Source: Paulownia fortunei
Taxonomy: Eukaryota; Streptophyta; Magnoliopsida; Lamiales; Paulowniaceae
NCBI GenBank assembly: GCA_019321725.1
Contig: CM033111.1
Location: forward strand, 11,346,001-11,410,000
Length of the DNA: 64,000 bases
Reading direction: 5' to 3'
A program made the position numbers and the translations under genes. This document shows, in pieces, positions 23,382 through 33,200 of this stretch. The stretch's first letter is position 1; every line of letters begins with the position of its first letter. The notes below the pieces were generated by a model that worked only from the letters and a program-made list of their open reading frames with translations, was not told where the DNA came from and did no database searches.

Positions 23382-24200
23382 AATTATGTATCATTTTATA
23401 TTGTTGCTATATTCAAGAAAGATACCCATTTCTGCCTTATGATCAAGTTTGTCTCTTTTCACTTCAGGAACAAGAGCATAACAAACACAACCAAATACCT
23501 TGATATGTTTTACTAAAGGTTTTACTCCTGCCACATTTTATATGGAGTATTACCTTTTAAAGCTCTTGTTGAAAGCAAATTAAATAAATATACAGAGGTA
23601 TTCACCGCCTCAACCCAAAAGTTCTTTGGTAAATCTTTCTCAAATAGCAAACATCTCTATCACTGATCTATTTTTCCTTTCACTCACTCTATTTTGTTGG
23701 GGAGTGTATGGCACAGTTAGTTGGTGATTAATGCCTTCCTTATCATAAAAGGCCTTGAACTCATTTGAAGTGTACTCGGTTCCATTATTAGTTCTAAGTA
23801 TCTTCAACTTGCATCCTGTTTGCATTTCAACCAAATTTTTATAAGTTGAAAAAATAGCAAATACTTCAGACTTCATCTTTAAGAAGTAGAGCCAACAAAA
23901 CCTTGAGTAATCATCTATAAACAATATGAAATACTTGTTCCCACTTACAGAAAATACACTCATAGGCCCACAAATATCAGAGTGCACAAGCTGCAATTTC
24001 TCTTTTGCTCTCTAATTACTATCACAAAATGGTAGCCTACATTGCTTTCCAAATTGGCACACATTACACACACCACTTATTTCATGAATCACAGTTAAAT
24101 CATGTACTAATTTTTTTGTGTGCATACTTATTTAGGTTGAAGAGCTAAAGTGTCCTAACCTTTTGTGCCATAGAACAGATTCATCAATTGTACTTGTGTA
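23382..24200 (-). pseudogene. Copia integrase, broken, catalytic Asp replaced
   Basis: Pre-integrase VLWHKRLGHFSS (about 24132-24180), a HHCC zinc region with VCQFGKQCRLPF, then the core [39 protein letters not shown], and [16 protein letters not shown]. The first Asp (HSD) and the Glu (SER) of the DDE triad are present. The second Asp, normally in TDNG/SDNG, reads Asn (codon 23787-23789). GV in QQNGV is RV. A stop precedes LQLVHSD and another follows FAI. Confidence 0.86.
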
Positions 24201-24640
24201 GGCATGCAACTTTGATTCATTCCAGTCTATATAAATGCTCTTGTTTTTCATTTTCACAGTCATCACTTCATTCCTAAAAGCATCTAATATAGTGCATGAC
24301 CTATCGTAAAAGTGCAAAGCATAATTCCTTTCTAGCATTTGCCCCACACTTAACAAGTTTTGGTCTATCTTAGAAACATAAAGTACATCTAAAATTAAGT
24401 TTGTACCTGAGGGTGTGTTGATTGATACCACACCTTTTCTTTTCACCTCCACTTGTTTTCCATCTCCAATCTTTACCTATGAGCTATAGGATCTATCCAA
24501 CTCATGGAAAATACCAACATCTCTTGTCATGTGGTTTGTACAACCACTATCAATCAACCAAGTATTTATGTTGTTGGTTGTAGCAAAACATGTAACAACA
24601 AAAAGGTTCTCACTTTTTTGCTCTTGATTTTCAACAACTT
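24201..24640 (-). pseudogene. Copia aspartic protease region
   Basis: The active-site motif WLIDSGCTNHMT (DSG codons 24543-24551) is present, followed by GDGKQVEVKRKGVVSI, LDVLYVSKIDQNLLSVGQ and the pre-integrase stretch. One stop interrupts between SYSS and VKIGDGK near 24480. Confidence 0.85.
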
Positions 24641-25556
24641 GAGCTTAAGTTTGTTGTCCCTGCTGGTTTTCCTTGTTCTTGCACACTTTTTCAACATGAC
24701 CATGTTGATTACAGGCTCGACACTTTACACCAGGCCTATACCAACAAAAGTTTTTAGTGTGACTTCTTTTTTACAATGGGGATGAGGTGGATACCTTTCT
24801 TACTTGCCTCCACTTTTGTAATTATCACCTTTTTTTCTTTTGTTTGCCTTTCCTATCTCTAGATTACTTCTTCCCACCACCAGTATTGCTGCTTAATAAG
24901 TTTTCTATTTGTTTTGCCAAGAGTGCTCCTTCTATCGCCTCAACTTGTCTCAAAGTCCTATGCTCAATTGCTTGAAAAGCATTAACCACTTCATTGAGTA
25001 TTAATATTGACAAGTCCTTTGAGTCTTCTAGCAACGAAATTTTTGGTTCAAACCTTTCAGGTACACTAACAAGGACTTTGCTCACTATTATTTTGTTAGA
25101 TAACTCTTCTCCTAGCAGCCTTAGTTTAACAATTTTCATCAACCTGTCTAAATATTCTTGGACAGTTTCATTTTCTGTCTTTATCAGAATTTCAAACTCC
25201 CTCCACAAGTTTAGCACCTGAATCTATCTTGTTCTTTCACTTCCTCGGAACTCTTCCCTCAACTACTCCTAAGCTTGCTTTGCTGTGTCACAATTCATAA
25301 TTCTAGTAAAGATGACTTCTAAAATAGAAGAATGAATTGCTAATAGAACCTTGAACTTTTTGGCACTCTCCTCACTATATTGATGGATATGAGCAATAGT
25401 TGGGTTTTCTCTCAAGGGATGAGGATCAAGTCTAGTCTCCACTACCGCCCATAAGTCAAAGGCTCTAAGATATGCTTTCATTTTCACTGCCCAAACTGGG
25501 TAGTTTTCTCCACTAAAAACAAGTGGTACTGGAGTTGAAAAATTTTTGGAAGCCAT
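24641..25556 (-). pseudogene. Copia gag with zinc knuckle
   Basis: Starts MASKNFSTPVPLVFSGENYP at 25556, the usual copia gag N-terminus (GENYxxWxxKMxAYLxAFDLW). The mid part (24864-25217) has the FExLIKTENETVQEYLDRLM block. A CX2CX4HX4C knuckle ([14 protein letters not shown]) lies near 24680-24722. In-frame stops at about 25220-25275 split the N-terminal from the middle part; they look like TGG or CGA codons turned into TAG/TGA. Confidence 0.86.
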
Positions 25557-25656
25557 TAAACTAAGTTTTGGTTTTTGTGGTTGATTGGATAGTTAAAAAG
25601 GAAAAAAGTCTTGCTGGTTTTCTCTCAAATTCACTCACAACCCATAAGATCAAAAG

Positions 25657-25669
25657 GGCTCTGATACCA
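25657..25669 (-). promoter_or_regulatory. Primer binding site (tRNA-iMet type)
   Basis: TGGTATCAGAGCC on the minus strand, directly adjoining the CA end of the 5' LTR at 25670. It is complementary to the 3' end of plant initiator methionine tRNA, the usual copia primer. Confidence 0.88.
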
Positions 25670-25974
25670 TGTTGATTTATTAGTATGAGGAAAGTGTGAT
25701 AATGAAAGTAAGAAAGAGAAAAAAGGAAACAGATGAGAGGAACAATTCTGTGATTTTTGTGATTTTTTTTTTTTTTATATTTCATAGCAATCTTACACAC
25801 ACATATATAAGCATAATGAAAGATCATATGTCATTGTCAACACAAAATCCTAGTGTATTTGTAGCCAACTATTTCAACCACACTACTAAGAAAAACAACA
25901 TAGCTAGTGAATGATATTCAACCACTCTAAACAGAAAAAGCAGCATAGGTAGGAGAAATGTCAATTTCAGAACA
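25670..25974 (-). repeat. 5' LTR of copia element
   Basis: 305 bp, TGTTCTGAAATTGAC start at 25974 and AATCAACA end at 25670 on the minus strand. It contains a TATATATGTGTG promoter-like AT block near 25795-25810 and matches 21327-21610. Confidence 0.88.
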
Positions 25975-25979
25975 AAAGG
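25975..25979. repeat. Target-site duplication AAAGG, right copy
   Basis: Pairs with 21322-21326. Confidence 0.85.
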
Positions 25980-26390
25980 AACCAGCTCTTCCTTCAACCA
26001 CCTTAGCCAAGATGTTAGCTAACTTGTACTCTATTTTCATTTGTTTCTTATAGCATAACATGTTAACCTTGCCGGGGATCTAATCAATTCCTCCCAAATG
26101 TCATCCTCGATTTCTACACTATAGTCTTCTATATCCTCTAATCCTTCTATTGGCAATTCTAGTACTATGGAGATAAAATATGGGATGATCTTTAGCACAC
26201 TGTCTTCTTTCACTTTGGCTTTTTATAAAACTTCTTAATATCTTTTAGGTAGACCTTGTTGAGTATCGTTAGCGATTCCTCCATCTGGATTATATGTGCT
26301 AGAGTAAGGGTTGCTTTGTTGCTTATGAAAGTTCCCCACAAAATTGGCTTACTCTAATGATTGAGTGAATAGGTTACTCACTTGACTTCT
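25980..26390 (-). pseudogene. Gag-like/plant-transposon-protein remnant, upstream part
   Basis: Minus strand: an NPYSSTYNPDGG stretch near 26270-26310, then acidic residues (LPIEGLEDIEDYSVEIEDDIWEEL region, 26080-26165) and YKLANILAKVVEGRAGSF (25975-26030), with stops between. Across the AAAGG duplication the reading frame runs on into DHLTKIWYRL at 21321, so the copia element landed inside this reading frame. NPYSxTYNP is common in plant gypsy gag C-termini. Confidence 0.5.
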
Positions 26391-28758
26391 TATTGGGTTC
26401 TAGCATCGTTCTGAGAAATGTAAAAACTAATAACATAAAAACTAATAATACATCATAAAAACTAATAATACATATGTAAATAAACAAATCCTAGAACCCT
26501 TTTGCGATTACTCAATTGTGTATTTTCTAATACCTAGTGTAAGGAGGTTTCAAAAACATTTACCTGATTCGCTTCCAATTGAAGATGATAAGTGCAAGGA
26601 TCTAAATTGTTCTCTCCATGAATAATTCCAATCTTGACCCAAACCCCTCATCATGGAAAGATTCGCTTAGAGTCCCAAGCATTACCCTCTAAGTATGTCC
26701 ACATCTCGGATACCTACTCATAATTGTTCTTATGCTAGTAGGATTTCGACTCGATAATTCTAACCTGAGAATTGATTTTATTGTTTGGAACAATAACAAA
26801 TGTTTAAGGTGTTTGTTTTGATTCTATATTCAACACATGAAACTAAGATCGAAACAACTTAAGTATAAGAGGATTAAGTTGGTGGTCTTCAGAAGAAGGA
26901 ATGGATCGAAATATTTCTTGCATGAAGAAACAATTTTCTTCATCGACAGGGGTTATGTTGCACGAATTTTGCAGCCAAGAATATAGCGCAAAACCTCCAA
27001 GAAGGTGGAGAATCAATCTCCTAATTTTTGGCCTATGGGGATATAAATATCACCTCTAAATTCCATTTATATGGAATCCTTTCACTATCCAACTTCCTTG
27101 TATTCACACCTAGTGCTCACACAAGATAAGTCTTCTTGTTATACAAGAACAATTATTTCTTATTTAACTCTCCTTGTATTCACACCTAATGTTCATACAA
27201 GGTAAGTCTCCTTATCACATAAAGATACTTCATCCCTACAAGGTAAGTCTTCCAAAGTAAATAAAATATTTCAACCTTAACATAACTAGGAATTAAATCT
27301 TTATTTAATTATTAATGGGCTTTCTACAAGCACATCTCTAATGAACCTAGATCCAATTAATTAATTAAGTCGAATTTAATTGATCTAATCAAACTAATTC
27401 ATCCCATGAATTATATAGACCCACTATAGTTGATCCAATCAAGCCAATACCCTTTGGACTTAGGCTAAAATTATGTAAGCCCAATCAATTGACCTAATTA
27501 ATTCAGTTAATCCATCATATGAATTAGTTAAGATTCATTTAATTAAATGATATAATCAATTAATTAATTGCTGTAATTGATTTACTCCTAATGTTATAAG
27601 GTCTAGTTAATTGATCTTATTAAATTATTAAACTAATTTATAACTGAAGCCTAATAAATGAATTAATCTATTTATTTAATTTACTTAATCTAACAATTGG
27701 ATTAATTCTCTTAATAAAAAATTATTTGTCCAAGTTAATGTGTAACCCTTAGGTTCACCAATTAAACTAATAGTAGACTTTTAACTCTTGTGAATTAATT
27801 GAATAGTTAAAATTATTTTGATCACTTAATTCAATTTATTAAATTTCTTAGAATTAACCCTGTAGTTCTAAGAACTTACCAATCATGGTTAGTGTCTATT
27901 AAAAAACCATGAAAACCTAGATAGAGGTGAAGTGCTGAATTTCTATTACGATTACCAATGCAAGTAAGATCCTTCAATCAACTAATTTTTCAATTGGACC
28001 TAGGTAAGATTATTACTTGAAATCCAAATAAATAATAACTATGTGCGAATTCCTAATTATTTGACTCAACAACGAAATTGAAAACCCTTTTCTAACTTTC
28101 ATTCAATATTGACCAAGGACTTCCAAGTTAAGAATCGTGGAATATATAGAAAATTCTCCTATTCATCTAGATAGACGATAAAAAATTTGTTGACGACTGA
28201 TTAACCTCCATATATAATTAAATTATACATAAAATATTCTCCTTGTGATTATTGTCAATAAATCAAAGCACAACAACTATACACAAGATTACCATGGTAT
28301 CTCAAGTTAAGAACTAATCTTGATGTATTGTAACATAAAATTTCCAAATTCGACAATATTTAACTTCCAATAAAAAAAATTAGGGGTTTAGTGTACTAGT
28401 TCTCTACCAAATATCTATATACATGCACGAATGTCTCTAAACTAATGCCTACAAAATGATACGTTCTCCTTGTAAGCGTGCATCGTATGTGCAAATCTTA
28501 TTAAATAATTTATGCTCCATCTCAATAATTTTCAACTTAGAACGGTTTATGATCAAAGACATAAAGGCATATGTCATAATTGTCATCATATGTGCATCAA
28601 TACCTCATAATTATGTATGATCTAAGAACTTCATTTAAATTAATAAAAATATATAAAGGGCAAGAAAGCCTAATTTATTGATATTAGTTGAAAAAGAATG
28701 TTTATTGCAACAGTATAAAAGTAGCCAATCTAATTGTCTCATTAAGACTACTCTAACA
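26391..28758 (-). repeat. Long LTR, copy L7 (minus)
   Basis: About 2.37 kb of the long-LTR family, starting TGTTAGAGTAGTC (28758) and ending GAACCCAATA (CA mutated to TA). It is closest in layout to L6, with the CTAGTGTAAGGAGGTTTCA block near 26542 and the tandem CTCCTTGTATTCACACCTA-type blocks at 27100-27200. Flanking 5-mers (CTTCT, CCTAT) agree at only three positions. It is either a solo LTR or an unpaired end. Confidence 0.65.
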
Positions 28759-29361
28759 CCTATCATCTCATCATATTTTATTATTATGGTTTATACTTAA
28801 CACCCCTCCGAAATAGTTAAATTATCAACTCTCCCTCCATTCAATTTTAGAAAAAATCCCCTTTGAGTTTATCACATTTACCCATTTTTCCTTGCCATTA
28901 GAGTTTTTGATGGAAAAAGATGATGCTCACCAATAAATTTCATAAAATTTTTATTTTGCTCCTAATCTAATTGTCTTTATATTACCAACCAAAATGCCCT
29001 ATATAAGATTTAAAACTTAAAAGAAACAATATAATAAAACTCAAATATATTATATAATTTTATTCAAGAAATATAGTTGTTGAAAGGAAAAACTTATTGG
29101 TTTGAGGCAAAAAAAGAAATAGTCGTTGATGACTATTGTTTGTCAGCTTTTATATATATGCCGACAAACAATCATTCTTGCATTTGTGAAGGAAAATAGC
29201 TTATCTAAATACTTATTTTGGAATTATAGGATTGAAATATAATAAGCAAAATGCCTTCAAAAAATAATCATATATAAAAAACAATTTACAAAATTCTCTT
29301 TGAATTCCTTTTGCTTCTTTCATTTTCTTTTACTTTTCCGGCTATTACTTTTCTTCACTTT
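28759..29361. other. Intergenic, AT-rich, nothing recognised
   Basis: No coding signal. CCATCTTTTT-like and TTTGGGGT-like words near 28800-28980 and related AT-rich sequence at 29760-29860 flank the purine tract and could be the two ends of an old insertion, but I could not align terminal repeats. Confidence 0.3.
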
Positions 29362-29746
29362 TGAGAGTGGCAAAGAGGAAGTGAGGTCAAAGAGGGGTGA
29401 TGGGAAGGAAGAAAGAGATGATGTGCTGGGGGTATAAAGCAAAAGGGAGCAAAAATAAAGGAGGGAGAGGAACGAGAGGGAGATTGAGATGAGAGAGCAA
29501 GGGAGAGAGTGGGGAAACAATGGAGGGGAAAGAAAGAGAAGAGGGTCAACGAGTAGGGAAAGACAAACGTTATGGACAAGAGTGAGGGATGTGGCAATAA
29601 GGAAAGAGGGAAAAATGAGAGAACAGGATAGGTGGGGTAGAGAGAGGGAGAGAGGCGGCGGCATCAGTGATGTGGAGGGACAGGGGCGGAGCTACGGGTG
29701 TAGGATGGAGAGAGAGAATGGGAAGGATGGAAGAAGGAGAGAGACT
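29362..29746. repeat. Long polypurine/polypyrimidine-biased tract
   Basis: About 385 bp in which the plus strand is overwhelmingly A and G (GAGAGGGAGAGAG-type blocks), with few pyrimidines. The open frames on both strands here (29320-29664, 29355-29597, 29489-29749) are low-complexity Ser/Leu/Pro or Arg/Glu/Gly peptides produced by the composition and are not called as genes. Confidence 0.75.
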
Positions 29747-30116
29747 TGACTTAGGATCTTATAAGATCTTTTTAAATTAAATCAAAACAACAAAAATTGA
29801 TTTATCCTTAAATGTTTTTAATCAAAATGGCAAAATGATCTATTCAAAATCTCCATCAGGTTTATAATGGAACAAAGAAAGGAAAGAATTGATAAGTTAA
29901 CAACATTATTCTGGCATTTGACTATTGCAATACTAAAATGCCTTCGTCATCATATTTATTACTCACTCCGAGCTTCAATAGAGACATTGAGGAGGTTGCA
30001 AATCAATGTGCAACTATTGTCGTACAAGCACCATTTACATAGATCTTAACGACCACTTATGGCTTCCTTCAATCTTGGGGGGGTTCCATATTGGTCGGAA
30101 ACATCTCAGGTCCAAT
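29747..30116. other. Region downstream of the methyltransferase stop, probable 3' UTR and flank
   Basis: Contains the likely 3' UTR of the minus-strand gene (just below 30117). A 60-codon plus-strand frame at 29867-30049 has no recognisable domain. A G-run (TTGGGGGGG) occurs near 30076. Confidence 0.35.
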
Positions 30117-30281
30117 TTAGTGCAACCTTTGCTGCCGAGTATACTCCCAGAGTGCAATGGCACCACTGACATGAACATTTAGTGACCTAACTACTCCTAG
30201 CTGTGGAATTTCGATGCAAGCATCCAACATGTGGATTATCTCCACAGGTATTCCTTCCTTCTCACAACCAAGAACTAATAC
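30117..30281 (-). CDS. TARBP1: TARBP1-like exon m (SpoU motifs 2 and 3, stop)
   Basis: 165 nt including the TAA at 30119-30117. [12 protein letters not shown] is motif 2 and [20 protein letters not shown] is motif 3, which together form the knotted AdoMet site. Ends EYTRQQRLH, the usual C-terminus of plant homologues. Acceptor ATTTCTCAG. Confidence 0.96.
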   Translation of the reverse strand, partial: VLVLGCEKEGIPVEIIHMLDACIEIPQLGVVRSLNVHVSGAIALWEYTRQQRLH

Positions 30282-33200
30282 CTGAGAAATAAGGACGAAC
30301 ACACTGATCACCTTTTCACAAAAACAAGTGAACAAAAACAAGAATTCAAAGTAGCACGATTATCAAGAATGCATTGGAATTGCTTTCATAGAACAGAAAT
30401 CAAATATTCAAGGAGTTAGGCGTTTATAATAATCTTGAGCAGAAAAACAACCTCCAGCTATTCTTGCATTACTTCCCTCTGGTCCATTAAAAATTCCCCA
30501 AAAACAGAAAAAAATTAGTCCAAATTTAGATTTAATAAGGAAGATAATATTATGAAAGTTCTCCTATTATACCATTGCAACTATAAGAAAAAAAAGGGTA
30601 GTACTTCATTCTCTGTTTGTGACAGGCACCAGAATTCCCATCCAATAACGAGAAAGAATATTAAATGGCTCTATGTCTTATTCTCCTTTGTTTCTGCTCT
30701 GATGATAATAAATAACAGTACTCAGAGCTTCCTTTTCTTCACATGCACATGGAGAAAAAGGTCAAAAGAAAGAGAAACCGTTTTAAGGCATTAAAACGTG
30801 CATATTGATATTCTGGCAGCTATATTCATCCTAACACCACATATATAACCTCATACTCGGTGATCAATCAAAATCTGAGCAGAAAGCCAGTCAGGACTTC
30901 CCTTAATAGATTAATGCTATGGAAACTCTAATGTCACGGTATCACAAGCAAACTAATCAGAAAAGCGTAGAAATCAGTCAACACCCAGCTACAAGTGACT
31001 CCAAAAACAAAGCAAGAGACAGATCGCAGACATGATACTTTGCCCTTAACCCAAACCTGCATTTCCCTTGATCATCTTCTCTACCTATGTTTCCCCACCT
31101 CACCCCTTGCCATGCCCCTGAGCAGAACAAAACAACCGCCACATACACGAATTTATTGAGGTCATGCAAGGCCATCCATACGAAGCTAAATATAAAACTA
31201 TTATATTAATTCCTCCATAAAACAATAAAGCATAACCATCTGACATAGCTCAGATGGTGTAGTGCATCTGAGCGCATAGAATAAAATAAAAAAATCTTTG
31301 TTTTAAGTAAACATTATAACTTGCTTGCTAGGCACATACAAAAGGATAAATAATAGGGTAAATTTCAAAAACTATCTTGAGGTTTGACCTATTTAAAAAA
31401 AAAAAAAGGAGGAAGGAAAACCCTCTAGTTTGTAAGTTATAAATACCCCATTGACATTTGTTTCTATTTTGCAAATTGCACATGGGTGTATTTGTGAAAC
31501 ATAGACAAACCACAAGATGTATTTCAAGACGATATTTGTAATTTCAAAATATAGAGGAGTTTTATTATAAATAGGTCAAACCTCAAGGATAGTTCCTGCA
31601 ATTTACTCTAAATGATACGCCCGTGCAAATAAAGTGTCGTGGAATTCATATACAAGGTGCGCATCCATTAAAAAGATATCCAACTGCATCAGCAAGTACA
31701 GTTCCCTGAATTCAATAAATTATAATTAAATGGAGAGGTGACACTAAATTAAAAATATGCACTCCAAATTCTCCAAGCCTTCCCCTACTAATAGCACTGA
31801 GAATTCCCTCAAATGAAGTCAATAATATCTTAGCATGCAAGTGAAACCCAAACCAGCGCCAGATTAAGCATGTGCTTTTACTTATGTTTGATTAGGTATT
31901 ATAGCATTTCGAAAAATTTATTTGAAAGACAGATAAATACAAAACTATCCAAAGCAGTGACTCATCAAGCCTGTGTGACAATGACTTACTGTCACAAAGA
32001 TCAATACAAAACTATCCAAAGCAGTGTACTAATCAAGCCTGTGTGACAACGACTTACTGTCTTTGTAGGAAAATTGTACTTGTCCAGTGGTATGCTATTT
32101 GCAGTTTGCTCCAGACCTAGAATAGCAAAACCCTCTTGTTTCTTTTTCTCCAAGAATATTTTGATACTTCCCACCGGGACTTCCACAACAGGAACCCACT
32201 TCTCTGCTGTAACACTGAGAAAACAAAGGTGGTTTAGTAGCAAATATCTACCAATGCCATAAAAGTACCATATAGCACATCAAAAGGCCCTGGATCCTAC
32301 ACAAACCTTTCATCACAGTCATATACAATTTCAACCAGTTCTGTGGAAAAATGCACATCAATAATTTTGACACACTGATTTACAAATTGTACACTTCACA
32401 TCCATGTTCATTTACAAAATCAGTTCACATTCCCTCCCGAAAAACAAAGTAACAATAGAAAAAAATAGAAATATAATGCATGCTATCAATGTTCTCAGCA
32501 GACAGGTATAATGTAATGATGTTAACAAGTCATATTGCTATCATGGTTCACACATAGAGGTGAGGTACCACAGATGACATAGAAGTGCAAGTAATAAACA
32601 TACACAGCTAAAGGTACGATAAAGATATACAGAATAGCATTTTTTTATTTCTTGTCAAAAAGCATATCCACCGTTGACAAATATGAACCAGTCCTTCCCA
32701 AACCTCAGTGAACCACCAAGGATGAACAAGAAGTGAAAAAGACAATTCAGTCATGAATTAATATAGCTAATTTTAGTTAATACTATCAAGAAGAAACAAA
32801 AAAAAGACAAAAAGGCTGAGCTATCAAAACCTGATAAGTTGAAACTGCTTGTCATTTAATATATTTTTATTTGCAATAGCTAGTCCAGCTGCTCTAAATA
32901 CCTGGCAGAGGTAAAGATTGTCATATAAATTAAACTTAAAATGGAGACATGCTAAACAGAGCTGCAAAAGTTCGGAAAGAGAGTCAAAGCAAAATGTGAC
33001 ACTCAAATGGATACAGGCACAAGTAAACAGGCAAAATATGGAGACTATGTGTAGCACACCTCACACGTACGCGCCAATCCAGCAAGATTAGGTATCCGAT
33101 CTATAAGTGATGCTAGGAGGATAATTTGTTGTCTGCTTGCTTTTAACTTCTCTACAATCACTCCCCTTGAATGTAGCAACTGATCAAGAAGCTGATCTTC

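Larger units (their letters stand above)
21327..25974 (-). mobile_element. Nearly complete Ty1/copia retrotransposon
   Basis: A 4.65-kb minus-strand element with two similar short LTRs (25670-25974 and 21327-21610), a perfect tRNA-iMet primer site next to the 5' LTR, and gag, protease, integrase, RT and RNase H in copia order. It has a short purine stretch before the 3' LTR and AAAGG target duplications. The reading frame carries several in-frame stops (for example three TGG-to-TAG-type stops at about 25220-25275) and frameshifts (for example near 22270-22288). Well-matched LTRs but a broken polyprotein suggest moderate age and no autonomous activity. Confidence 0.92.
30282..32057 (-). other. 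Intron l-m of TARBP1-like gene
   Basis: 1.8-kb intron containing a MITE-like element (31354-31609) and a short tRNA-like sequence (31238-31275). A direct duplication of about 50 bp (ATACAAAACTATCCAAAGCAG) occurs at 31938-31988 and 32006-32056, the second copy reaching the donor site. No other gene seen. Confidence 0.75.

Noticed and set aside
24504..25221. Three plus-strand ORFs of 62-93 codons
   Set aside because: Antisense shadows of copia gag and protease.
29320..29749. Three overlapping ORFs of 80-114 codons on both strands
   Set aside because: Products of the polypurine tract; Ser/Leu/Pro- or Arg/Glu/Gly-rich low complexity, no domain.
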